A DNA stretch of 64,000 bases from DTU013 sp964490975. Its GTDB lineage: Bacteria > Bacillota > Clostridia > Acetivibrionales > DTU013. Positions within the stretch are counted from its first letter, which is position 1, and each line of letters begins with the position of its first letter. The stretch is taken from contig CAZBEQ010000001.1 in the NCBI GenBank assembly GCA_964490975.1, positions 62,001 through 126,000 of the forward strand, written 5' to 3'. Shown one piece after another: positions 51,178-59,234 of this stretch. A program made the translations under genes and the position numbers. The notes under the pieces were generated by a model. It ran no database searches, was not told the DNA's origin, and was given only the letters and a program-made list of their open reading frames with translations.

Positions 51178-53268
51178 ATGAAGGATTATACCGTGGGAAA
51201 GCTCCGCAATGTGTGCCTTATGTCGCACGGCGGGGCAGGTAAGACGACTCTTGCAGAGGCTATGCTGTTCAACACCGGGGTACTAGACAGGTTGGGCAAG
51301 GTAAATGACGGTAATACTACTACGGATTACGACCCGGAGGAAATCAAAAGAAAAATTTCCATCAACACTTCTATTGCACCTTGTGAATGGAAGGATGCTA
51401 AGATCAATGTTATCGACACTCCCGGTTATTTTGACTTCGTGGGAGAAGTAAAGCAGGGGATCAGAGTCTCTGATGCCGCACTGATTTTGGTTTCGGCCAA
51501 GAGCGGCGTAGCAGTTGGAACGGAAAAGTCCTGGGCATATGCAAAGGAACAGGGATTGCCCAAAATGTTCTTCGTTAACAAGATGGACGAAGAAAATGCA
51601 AATTTCTTTCAAGTACTTAACCAGTTGACAAATACATTTGGCAAAAATGTAATCGCATTCCAGCTTCCGATAATTGAAGGCGAGAAATTTACAGGTTTTG
51701 TTGATGTTATTAATATGAAAGCAAAGAAGTTCGACAAGGATAAGCTAGTAGATATAGCTATTCCTGCCGGTTTGAATGATAAGATAGCTGCGGTCAGGGA
51801 TGCGCTCAACGAAGCAATTGCCGAGACCGATGAGAATTTGATGGAAAAATTCTTTGGTGGCGAAGAGTTTACTAATGAAGAAATTCAAAAGGGTCTTAGC
51901 GCCGGTATTTCTGATGGCTCTATAGTTCCTGTACTCTGCGGTTCAGCATATCTTAACCTGGGGATTCAGACACTGATGGATGTTATTATCGAATATATGC
52001 CCTCACCTGCAGTCAAGCCGGTAATTAAGGCAGTCAAGCCCGGTACGGACACAGTAGTGGAATTGAAGAATTCTGCAAATGAAAGTATGTCAGCTCTTGT
52101 TTTCAAAACGATTGCAGACCCCTTTGTCGGTAAGATCTCTATATTCAGAGTATATTCAGGTACATTAAAATCCGACTCAGTTGTTTATAATTCAGCAGCT
52201 GAGAAAACTGAAAAAACTGCTCAGGTATTCATGCTGAGAGGAAAGAAACAGATTCCTGTTGACAAGCTTATCACAGGCGATATCGGTGCGGTTGCAAAGC
52301 TCCAGTATACTAACACCAATGATACCCTGTGTGATCAGGCAAAGCCCGTTATGCTCGATGAGATAGTATTCCCTGAACCGGCGCTTTCTCTTGCAGTAGA
52401 GCCGAAGGCTAAAGGCGACGAGGAAAAGATCGGTACAGGGCTCAACAGGCTGCAGGACGAAGATCCTACCTTCAAGGTAGAATTGAATACCGAAACGCAT
52501 CAGACTGTTATCTCAGGTGTTGGCGAACAGCATCTTGATGTTATAGTAAGCAAGCTCAAGGCGAAGTTCGGAGTTTCCGTAAATCTGGTCGACCCTAAGG
52601 TACCATACAGAGAGACGATCAAAAAGAAGGTCAAGGTCGAAGGCAAGCATAAGAAACAGTCCGGTGGCCACGGCCAATATGGACATGTTTGGGTAGAATT
52701 CGAGCATGGAGAATCCCAGGATCTTGTATTTGAAGAAAAGATTTTTGGTGGTTCCGTACCGAAGCAGTATCATCCCGCAGTTGAAAAAGGCCTGCGCGAA
52801 GCAATACCGCACGGAATTCTGGCCGGTTACCCGGTCGTTAATCTTAAGGCTACTCTGGTGGATGGATCATATCACGATGTCGACTCTTCGGAAATGGCGT
52901 TCAAGATCGCAGCCCGCCTTGCATACAAGAAGGGCCTTCCGTTGGCAAACCCTGTACTTCTCGAGCCTATAAGCCATGTTGAAGTATACATTCCTGACGC
53001 ATACATGGGAGACATCATTGGCGATCTTAACAAGAGAAGAGGAAGGATCCTTGGCATGAATCCGCAGGATGGCGGCCTGCAGGAGGTGGTTGCTGAGGTC
53101 CCGACTGCTGAGATGTTCAAGTATGCCAACGACCTCAGAAGTATGACCCAGGGCAGGGGCTATTTCAAACAGACTTTTGACAGGTATGAGGAAGCTCCGG
53201 GCAACGTAGCACAGAAGGTCATCGAAGAAGCAAAGAAGGAAATGACAGAGGAAGAAGACGAGGAGTAA
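51178..53268 (+). CDS. elongation factor G paralogue (EF-G2-like)
   Basis: Start at ATG 51178 behind AAGGGGG; the frame upstream to 51115 has no ribosome site. The 696-residue GTPase has SHGGAGKTTLAEAML (G1), the switch region NDGNTTTDYDPEEIKRKISI, DTPGYFDF (G3), NKMDEEN (G4), and C-terminal EF-G domains with SGGHGQYGHVWVEFE and SMTQGRGYFKQTF. The YDPEEIKRKISI switch 1 is typical of the second, non-housekeeping EF-G branch. It stands alone rather than in the str operon, which supports that reading. Confidence 0.88.
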   Translation: MKDYTVGKLRNVCLMSHGGAGKTTLAEAMLFNTGVLDRLGKVNDGNTTTDYDPEEIKRKISINTSIAPCEWKDAKINVIDTPGYFDFVGEVKQGIRVSDAALILVSAKSGVAVGTEKSWAYAKEQGLPKMFFVNKMDEENANFFQVLNQLTNTFGKNVIAFQLPIIEGEKFTGFVDVINMKAKKFDKDKLVDIAIPAGLNDKIAAVRDALNEAIAETDENLMEKFFGGEEFTNEEIQKGLSAGISDGSIVPVLCGSAYLNLGIQTLMDVIIEYMPSPAVKPVIKAVKPGTDTVVELKNSANESMSALVFKTIADPFVGKISIFRVYSGTLKSDSVVYNSAAEKTEKTAQVFMLRGKKQIPVDKLITGDIGAVAKLQYTNTNDTLCDQAKPVMLDEIVFPEPALSLAVEPKAKGDEEKIGTGLNRLQDEDPTFKVELNTETHQTVISGVGEQHLDVIVSKLKAKFGVSVNLVDPKVPYRETIKKKVKVEGKHKKQSGGHGQYGHVWVEFEHGESQDLVFEEKIFGGSVPKQYHPAVEKGLREAIPHGILAGYPVVNLKATLVDGSYHDVDSSEMAFKIAARLAYKKGLPLANPVLLEPISHVEVYIPDAYMGDIIGDLNKRRGRILGMNPQDGGLQEVVAEVPTAEMFKYANDLRSMTQGRGYFKQTFDRYEEAPGNVAQKVIEEAKKEMTEEEDEE

Positions 53269-53444
53269 GAAGGGTACAATTAATTAAATATCATTGGAGC
53301 TGTCTGAAAAGGCAGCTCCTTTATATGTGGTGTACAGTAGGGCTACAACTAATATAGTTTATTTTGATGGAACTTTGATAAAACTTTTACGTCTTTACTA
53401 CTAAAGCCCGATAAATATATATAAGGGATAAAGGAGGAGTAATA

Positions 53445-54572
53445 ATGCGCAAAAGGATATTTGGTCTGTTCCTGGCTCTGTCGCTTATGGTAATGTTAAT
53501 GGCAGGCTGTGGCAATGCGAAGTCATCTACGTCAGACACTGCAGCGGCACCGTCGATGGAACAAGGCGCTTATGACACTGATGTCACATTCAGCGAGGAA
53601 ATGGAAACGCCAGCGGAGGCACCCTCGATAGCAACGAATGGTGAAACAGGGGAAGCTGCCGCGGCTGATTCTCTGGCAGGCGGCGGGAGCGGTACGGTTA
53701 GCGTAACAAATGCTATCCTGGCTGAAAGAAAAATCATCAGAAGTGCAAACCTTACTATTGAAGTCGAAAATTTTGACAAGGCATTTGCAAACATCGAAGG
53801 TATAATAGCCAACATAGGATATATACAGCAGACAAATATAAACACTGACAGGGTTTATGTCGAAGAAGATTTGAAGCTTGTAAAGAGCGGAACGATAGTG
53901 CTCAGAGTCGATAAGACAATGTTTGATTCCGTCATCAACAAACTGAGGGGTATAGGAGAAGTATACAACTATACGACAGACGGACAGGATGTAACTGATC
54001 AGGTCGTTGATGTAGAATCCAGGCTGAGGCTGCTGAAGATGGAGCAGGAAAAGCTTGAAGCCTACGTTGCCAAGCTTAATGATCTGGAAGAAATATTTAA
54101 GGCCGAGAGCAAGCTGACAGAGATAAGGTACCAGATAGAGAGCCTTACCGGAAATCTGAACAAGCTGAACAGTCTTGTCGATCTGGCAACGATATCTCTA
54201 AATATCAATGAGAAAAGCCCGGTGGCAGAACCGAAGCCTGAAACTTATGGTGAAAGGCTGCTGAACACCATGCAGGAAAGCCTGCTGCAGGCTGTTGAAT
54301 TCCTTGGAGATCTGCTGGTATTCTTAATTGCAGCTCTGCCTACACTGATACTTATTGGATTATGTGTGTTATTCGGTATGTGGATATACAGGAAAACGGC
54401 TAAAAGGCGTAAAAATACGGGTCCATATATGAACGGGTCTTCATATCCTCCAACTCCTGTGACATATAACCAGCCTTCACCGCCTGTTCAGGGTGGAGCA
54501 CCGGCTCAGGGTGGAGCACCGGCTCAGGAAATGCCAAAGCAAGCAAATAAGCCGGACGGAAGGCAGCAATAG
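53445..54572 (+). CDS. DUF4349 lipoprotein
   Basis: The 375-residue protein has a lipobox (VMLMAGC, Cys22), a disordered acidic stretch, then the DUF4349 domain (KIIRSANLTIEVENFDKAFANIEGIIANIGYIQQ to LVDLATISLNIN, about 92-265) with a coiled coil (LKMEQEKLEAYVAKLNDLEEIFKAESKL). A C-terminal membrane helix (VFLIAALPTLILIGLCVLFGMWIY) and a Pro/Gln tail with the repeated GGAPAQ follow. Lipid at one end and a membrane helix at the other is the usual layout. Function unknown. GGAGGAG lies before the ATG. Confidence 0.87.
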   Translation: MRKRIFGLFLALSLMVMLMAGCGNAKSSTSDTAAAPSMEQGAYDTDVTFSEEMETPAEAPSIATNGETGEAAAADSLAGGGSGTVSVTNAILAERKIIRSANLTIEVENFDKAFANIEGIIANIGYIQQTNINTDRVYVEEDLKLVKSGTIVLRVDKTMFDSVINKLRGIGEVYNYTTDGQDVTDQVVDVESRLRLLKMEQEKLEAYVAKLNDLEEIFKAESKLTEIRYQIESLTGNLNKLNSLVDLATISLNINEKSPVAEPKPETYGERLLNTMQESLLQAVEFLGDLLVFLIAALPTLILIGLCVLFGMWIYRKTAKRRKNTGPYMNGSSYPPTPVTYNQPSPPVQGGAPAQGGAPAQEMPKQANKPDGRQQ

Positions 54573-54613
54573 CGGATAACCTGAGCACCATATGAAATCA
54601 GAAGAGATTGTTG

Positions 54614-54654
54614 AAGGGGCTGTCTCAAAATGAACGTTGAGGCAGTCCTTTTTT
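54614..54654 (+). terminator. terminator after the DUF4349 gene
   Basis: AAGGGGCTGTCTCA pairs with TGAGGCAGTCCTT (two G-U pairs) and is followed by TTTTTT. Confidence 0.75.
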
Positions 54655-55207
54655 GCCCAGAAAACGTAAAAGCCCGATCGCAACATCATATCTCGACTCC
54701 GCAGTGGACATCTCTCAGAGGTTGAGTAAATTATCAAGTAATGAGTGTATGTAACTCGGTGAAGTGGTCTTTTACCCCCTGATTGATTTACATAATCGAG
54801 GCTTTTACTGTATTATTGAATCAAATATCAATGAAAGCAGATATCTCACCACACATTATTGGATTTTTTACTCACCCACCTGATTTTGAGGGAGCCTTTT
54901 TTCATGCCGCCTGTTCAGTAAGGGGGTGAATATGGGAAAGGATGCAACATAATGTATAAGCTGTAAGATTGTATGTTGTATACAATGTCCAAATGAACAG
55001 CTCTAAAGTGCTTTTATTTAAGTATTTTGAAGAAATGTGAGATGTATTTTGTGCAAAACTGAAAAAGAAATTAAAACGAAGAGATAATCAAAAGCAAACT
55101 GACCTACTTGATTTTTTTAGAATAAAGTGAAGCTTTACTTATTGCCCCATGTCTATATAATGAGTATTGAGTATAATTTATGTAATATCGGTTTATTTGA
55201 ACAAAGG
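54655..55207. other. non-coding stretch upstream of the structured element
   Basis: No convincing gene is seen. A run from 54880 (ACTCACCCACCTGATTTTGAGG) looks like degenerate insertion-sequence remains, but I cannot name the element. Confidence 0.3.
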
Positions 55208-55234
55208 CGTTCAGTAACTGAACGGTTTTTTTTT
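55208..55234 (+). terminator. intergenic terminator with T9 run
   Basis: CGTTCAG (55208-55214) pairs with CTGAACG (55218-55224), loop TAA, followed by nine T. It stands 18 bases before the structured-RNA candidate and may end a transcript entering from the left. Confidence 0.75.
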
Positions 55235-55251
55235 GCCCTGATTTCGTTTAT

Positions 55252-55365
55252 AACGAGGCGAAAGATGTCCCCCACCTCTATAGGTGGCGCGTACCGACTT
55301 GCCTTTCAGATATTTTCTTTCGATCAATCGAAAGAAAACGGTGCGAGCATATCTCCCGCCTCGTT
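55252..55365 (+). ncRNA. candidate structured RNA with a closing stem and two inner hairpins
   Basis: AACGAGGCG (55252-55260) pairs with CGCCTCGTT (55357-55365) and AGAT (55263-55266) with ATCT (55351-55354), forming a closing stem. Inside are CCACCT/AGGTGG (55272-55287, loop CTAT) and a 12-bp perfect hairpin TTTTCTTTCGAT/ATCGAAAGAAAA (55313-55338, loop CA). The unpaired joining segment is GC-mixed and looks conserved in style. An 83-codon open frame crosses it but has no ribosome site. I cannot match it to a named RNA family. It may be a riboswitch-like or mobile-element RNA upstream of the hydrogenase operon. Confidence 0.5.
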
Positions 55366-55425
55366 GAAACACTGCTGAGGTAAGAAAATTTCTCTACTCA
55401 ACGTAATTTGCAAAGCAAATTATCG

Positions 55426-55453
55426 TGAACCGAAAAATTTTCTATGAACCGAA
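55426..55453 (+). promoter_or_regulatory. TGAACCGAA direct repeats before the ech operon
   Basis: TGAACCGAA occurs at 55426-55434 and 55445-55453, 19 bases apart, with an AAATTT stretch between. A short hairpin AATTTGC/GCAAATT precedes it (about 55404-55420). They lie 53-80 bases before the first hydrogenase gene and could be a regulator site. The regulator is unknown. Confidence 0.35.
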
Positions 55454-55505
55454 GTGTTATAACCAGGTGTTAGCTTGAGACACACCAAGGAGATGAGTAA
55501 ATAAA

Positions 55506-55817
55506 GTGGAACATGTATTACTAATAGCTGCAGTAATTCTTATACCAATATTAAGTGCATTCCTGTGCTATATTTTCAGGAACTCCACGGTCAGGAGCAT
55601 TATTGTGGTACTTACCGCTGTCATTATGATAGCAGTATCTGTCAGTCTCGTAAGCGAGTTGATAAAAGGCGGAGGAAGGCTTGTTATTTCACTTGAACAT
55701 GTACCGATCGATCTGAAATGGATCATCATGCTGCTTGATTTTGGACTGCTTACTTATATCGCCTATATTGGTATCAAGCTCAAGAAGTCGCTTATCACAG
55801 GGTTATCTGTACTTTAG
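55506..55817 (+). CDS. N-terminal part of the ech proton-translocating subunit (split by in-frame TAG)
   Basis: GTG 55506 starts MEHVLLIAAVILIPILSAFLCYIF, a NuoL/EchA-type beginning with three membrane helices. The frame stops at TAG 55815-55817 after 103 codons and then continues without shift into the next entry (LSVL-TAG-LIPMAMFEFLG). In homologues this is one protein of about 600 residues, so this is the first sixth of it. AAGGAG lies 13 bases upstream, with a three-codon reading frame (MSK) between. A split gene, suppressed stop or sequencing error are all possible. Confidence 0.75.
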   Translation: MEHVLLIAAVILIPILSAFLCYIFRNSTVRSIIVVLTAVIMIAVSVSLVSELIKGGGRLVISLEHVPIDLKWIIMLLDFGLLTYIAYIGIKLKKSLITGLSVL

Positions 55818-55826
55818 CTTATTCCG

Positions 55827-57275
55827 ATGGCAATGTTTGAATTTTTAGGGGATGTGAAGGAACCTGCAGCGGCTTTTATTGTAGATTATCTTTCCATCAT
55901 CCTTGTACTGCTTGTGTCCATCATTGGCGGACTGATTGGGGTTTTCGCGCTCGGATACATGAAAGAGCATGAACAACACCAGCATTTAAAGATATCCAGG
56001 CAGCCGCGCTTTTTTATGATCATTTTCCTGTTTCTTGGGGCAATGAATGCATTGGTGCTTTGTAATAACCTGCTATGGGTTTACTTCTTCTGGGAAGTAA
56101 CAACTCTCTGTTCGTTTCTGCTCATATCCCATGACGGGGATGAAAGGGCGGTAAATAATGCATCGAGGGCCTTATGGATCAATATGGTCGGTGGTGTGGC
56201 ATTTACGGCAGCCATTATCATGTTGTACAACAAGCTGGGGACTCTTTCTATTGGTGAAATGGTTCACAAGGGATTGGGCGACGGCTTTACAGGTATTTTA
56301 CCGGTTGCGGTGGCGCTTCTTTGCTTTGCAGGATTTACGAAGGCAGCCCAGTTTCCGTTCCAGAGCTGGCTGCTGGGCGCAATGGTCGCGCCGACTCCGG
56401 TATCAGCGCTACTGCACTCGAGTACCATGGTAAAAGCGGGAGTGTATCTGATTGTACGGTTCGCCCCTATGATGGACGGAACTACACTGGGTCATGTCGT
56501 TGCGGCTATCGGAGGCTTCACCTTCCTGGCTGGATCTGCCATAGCAATCAGCCAGCGAAACAGCAAACGGGTGCTGGCATACTCTACCATTGCTAACCTT
56601 GGCTTGATCATATGCTGTGCAGGGATCGGAACACACATCGCAATCGGCGCAGCCATCCTGCTTATCATATTCCATGCGGTATCCAAATCACTGTTGTTCC
56701 TGTGTGTCGGTACTGTGGAGCAGGGGATAGGAAGCAGAGACATAGAAGACATGCAGGGCTTGATGAAGAAAATGCCCTACACGACGGTTATCATGGTAGT
56801 TGGAATGGTTTCAATGCTGCTGCCTCCCTTCGGAGTGCTGCTTACCAAGTGGCTTGCCATTGAAGCAGCGGTAAGGCTTCCCTTTGTATTGATCCTTCTG
56901 GTGTTGGGGAGTGCATTTACGATCGTATTCTGGGCCAAGTGGATCAGTATTATCCTCACCATGTCCTACAAGACTAAGATCGAGGGAGAAAAACTGCCGG
57001 TTTCTATGAGAACCGTGTTGGGTACGATTCTGTTGATCGTATTGGCAGCCAGCATTTGCATCACACCTGTATTCAACACGTTTGTTGCGCCCCAGATCGC
57101 TGCGGATGAACTGAAGGACGGTTTTGCCCTCACAGGAAATGACGGAGGCGTCTGGCTTAACAGCGAAAACGGACTTGATATGGGAGGCTTTTTCTCACTG
57201 CCTCTCTTCCTGATCGTCTTTATTATGATGATTCTGATTCCCTTCTTTATGAACCGGAAAGGCCTGAAATGGTGA
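55827..57275 (+). CDS. echA: ech hydrogenase proton-translocating membrane subunit, main part (EchA/NuoL-like)
   Basis: The 482-residue segment carries the Proton_antipo_M domain: LLWVYFFWEVTTLCSFLLI with the key Glu, FTKAAQFPFQSWLLGAMVAPTPVSALLHSSTMVKAGVYL with the conserved Lys and His, and about 12 helices. It forms the ion pump arm of the Ech complex, coupling ferredoxin oxidation and H2 formation to H+ or Na+ translocation. It starts at ATG 55827, nine bases after the in-frame TAG at 55815-55817, so re-initiation could yield a two-piece subunit. It overlaps the next gene by 7 bases. Confidence 0.85.
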   Translation: MAMFEFLGDVKEPAAAFIVDYLSIILVLLVSIIGGLIGVFALGYMKEHEQHQHLKISRQPRFFMIIFLFLGAMNALVLCNNLLWVYFFWEVTTLCSFLLISHDGDERAVNNASRALWINMVGGVAFTAAIIMLYNKLGTLSIGEMVHKGLGDGFTGILPVAVALLCFAGFTKAAQFPFQSWLLGAMVAPTPVSALLHSSTMVKAGVYLIVRFAPMMDGTTLGHVVAAIGGFTFLAGSAIAISQRNSKRVLAYSTIANLGLIICCAGIGTHIAIGAAILLIIFHAVSKSLLFLCVGTVEQGIGSRDIEDMQGLMKKMPYTTVIMVVGMVSMLLPPFGVLLTKWLAIEAAVRLPFVLILLVLGSAFTIVFWAKWISIILTMSYKTKIEGEKLPVSMRTVLGTILLIVLAASICITPVFNTFVAPQIAADELKDGFALTGNDGGVWLNSENGLDMGGFFSLPLFLIVFIMMILIPFFMNRKGLKW

Positions 57276-57472
57276 AACCGCCTTATGTGGGAGGAGAACT
57301 TGCTAATGATGACATCAGGGGAATCGAATTTATCGGACCAATGGATAAATTGGAGAACATTGTAGTACACAATTATTACTTGAGCGGGGTGTTCGGAGAA
57401 TCAAGCCTTACTCTCTGGACGAACCTGATCGCAGGTGCAATTATTCTTGTAATGTTCGGGGTGGTCATATGA
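57269..57472 (+). CDS. small membrane protein of the ech operon
   Basis: The 67-residue protein begins MVKPPYVGGELANDDIRGIEFIGP and has one C-terminal membrane helix (TNLIAGAIILVMFGVVI). It overlaps the preceding gene and is coupled to the next one by ATGA. Similar short proteins in hydrogenase-4-like and Ech-like clusters correspond to the end of an antiporter-type subunit carried as a separate gene. A role as a small membrane subunit is inferred from position. Confidence 0.7.
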   Translation: MVKPPYVGGELANDDIRGIEFIGPMDKLENIVVHNYYLSGVFGESSLTLWTNLIAGAIILVMFGVVI

Positions 57473-58332
57473 TCTATTCAGTTTTGACTGTAATAATAGT
57501 AATCCTCGTCGCACCAATATTGGGCGGCCTGGTCGACGGCATGGACAGAAAAATAACCGCCAGGATGCAGAGCAGATATGGGCCTCCGTTGTTTCAGCCC
57601 TTTTATGATTTCTTCAAGCTGATCGGAAAGGAAAGCATCACAGTTAATCAGACGCAGATGATCTATGTAACAGGACATCTCCTGTTTGCTGTTTCAGCAC
57701 TAATAATGCTGGTACTTGGCCAGGACTTGCTGATGCTGGTGTTCATACTGGCTTTCTCCAACATCTCTCTGATCATGGGAGCCAGCAGTGTCCGCTCTCC
57801 GTACAGCAAGATCGGTGCCCAGAGGGAGATCATCCAGATGATGGCATACGAGCCGGTGATGATTCTGATGGTGGTGGGAATTTATCTGACGACGAACAGC
57901 TTTATGATAAGCAGTGTTCTTACACATTCTAAACCCTTGCTGTATGAGCTGCCGCTTGTATTCCTGTCGTTTTTGTATATCCTTACTATCAAGGCAAGGA
58001 AGTCGCCCTTTGACCTTTCTACTTCCCACCATGCCCACCAGGAGTTGGTTAAGGGTCTGACGACAGAATTTTCAGGACGTCAGCTTGCACTGATAGAGAT
58101 GACACACTGGTATGAACTGGTTTTGCTGCTCGGACTCATTACGTTGTTTTTTGCAAAGCCCATTTGGGTAGGTATATTATTGGCGCTGGGCAGCTACTTC
58201 CTGGAGACCGTTATTGACAACATCACTGCCAGGGTCAAATGGAGATGGATGGTGAAAGCAACCTGGATCGCAGGCTTGGGATGTGCTGCCACGAACATTG
58301 TATGGCTTTATATCAAAGGGAGTGCGAAGTAA
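57469..58332 (+). CDS. echB: EchB-like membrane subunit (NuoH family)
   Basis: The 287-residue protein is a NuoH/HyfC-type membrane anchor with about eight helices. Motifs RMQSRYGPPLFQPFYDFFKLIGKE, RSPYSKIGAQREIIQMMAYEPVMI, KARKSPFDLSTSHHAHQELVKG and FSGRQLALIEM match the loops that contact the hydrogenase and the quinone-like cavity. It connects the soluble hydrogenase part to the ion pump. It starts within the preceding stop (ATGA). Confidence 0.92.
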   Translation: MIYSVLTVIIVILVAPILGGLVDGMDRKITARMQSRYGPPLFQPFYDFFKLIGKESITVNQTQMIYVTGHLLFAVSALIMLVLGQDLLMLVFILAFSNISLIMGASSVRSPYSKIGAQREIIQMMAYEPVMILMVVGIYLTTNSFMISSVLTHSKPLLYELPLVFLSFLYILTIKARKSPFDLSTSHHAHQELVKGLTTEFSGRQLALIEMTHWYELVLLLGLITLFFAKPIWVGILLALGSYFLETVIDNITARVKWRWMVKATWIAGLGCAATNIVWLYIKGSAK

Positions 58333-58358
58333 AATTGATTTGATTGGAGTAAAGATGT

Positions 58359-58829
58359 ATGGGGATAATAAATAGATCAAGAAAAAAATCGCTATGGGTG
58401 ATCCATTATGACTGCAACAGCTGCAATGGCTGTGATATAGAGACACTGGCATGCTTTACGCCGTTATATGATGTAGAAAGGTTCGGTATCATCAATGTTG
58501 GAAATCCCAAGCACGCTGATATCCTTGTTGTGACCGGCTCGGTCAATAACAGGAACATCAGGGTCTTGAGGAACATATACAATTTGATGCCAGAACCAAA
58601 GGTAGTTGTAGCGGTAGGGGCCTGTGCCTGTACAGGAGGCATTTTTCAGGAATGCTATAATGTCATAGGTGGTGTCGATAAGGTCATCCCTGTCGACAGT
58701 TATGTACCTGGTTGCTGTCCGAAGCCGGAAGCCATAATAGATGGGATTGTGCTGGCGGCTGCAAAGCTGGAGGAAAAGGCCGAAAAGATGAAGCATCACA
58801 AGCCGGACAACGGCCAGAGTGCTATGTGA
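58359..58829 (+). CDS. echC: EchC-like hydrogenase small subunit (NuoB family)
   Basis: The 156-residue protein has the proximal [4Fe-4S] ligands in DCNSCNGCDIETLAC, VGACACTGG and VPGCCPKPEAI, as in NuoB and group 4 [NiFe] hydrogenase small subunits. It passes electrons from ferredoxin toward the Ni-Fe site in the large subunit encoded two genes later. Confidence 0.93.
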   Translation: MGIINRSRKKSLWVIHYDCNSCNGCDIETLACFTPLYDVERFGIINVGNPKHADILVVTGSVNNRNIRVLRNIYNLMPEPKVVVAVGACACTGGIFQECYNVIGGVDKVIPVDSYVPGCCPKPEAIIDGIVLAAAKLEEKAEKMKHHKPDNGQSAM

Positions 58830-58857
58830 ATCGGTATAGGGGTGACAGGAGGTTTAT

Positions 58858-59232
58858 ATGATAGAAAATGTGATTGAAATTGACAAGGATCAGCTGTTGG
58901 GTATTACCCAGACAATGATGTATGAGAAGTACCGCTTTGTAACGGCTACCTGTGTTGATAACGGAAATGATACACTTGATGTGTATTACCATTTTGACAA
59001 GGATTTCAAGCTGACCAACTACAAGCTTACTGTTAAAAAGGATGAAGAAGTACCGAGCATTTCAAGGATCTACTTCTGCGCCCTGCTTGTGGAGAATGAA
59101 ATGAAGGAATTGTTTGGATTGAAGGTAACCAATTTGACGATAGATTATGAAGGTCATTTGCTTTTATCGGATGGAGCTCCCGACAACCCAATGGCCAGGA
59201 ATCAGATCATCATAGTGAAGAAGGGGGAATAA
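58858..59232 (+). CDS. echD: EchD-like subunit (NuoC family)
   Basis: The 124-residue protein has the NuoC fold signature: YRFVTATCVDNGNDTLDVYYHFDKDFKLTNYKLTV followed by VPSISRIYFCALLVENEMKELFGLKV. It is a structural subunit of the hydrogenase module. GGAGG lies before the ATG. Confidence 0.9.
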   Translation: MIENVIEIDKDQLLGITQTMMYEKYRFVTATCVDNGNDTLDVYYHFDKDFKLTNYKLTVKKDEEVPSISRIYFCALLVENEMKELFGLKVTNLTIDYEGHLLLSDGAPDNPMARNQIIIVKKGE

Positions 59233-59234
59233 TC

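Noticed and set aside
55127..55378. 83-codon open frame across the structured element
   Set aside because: It spans a T9 terminator and three RNA stems and lacks a ribosome site; the stems explain the sequence better.
17174..55817. Genome-wide reassignment of TAG to glutamine
   Set aside because: Several intact genes with normal lengths (cwlD, hypA, the PPOX protein, zupT) end in TAG, so TAG works as a stop. Only local suppression, mutation or error remains plausible.
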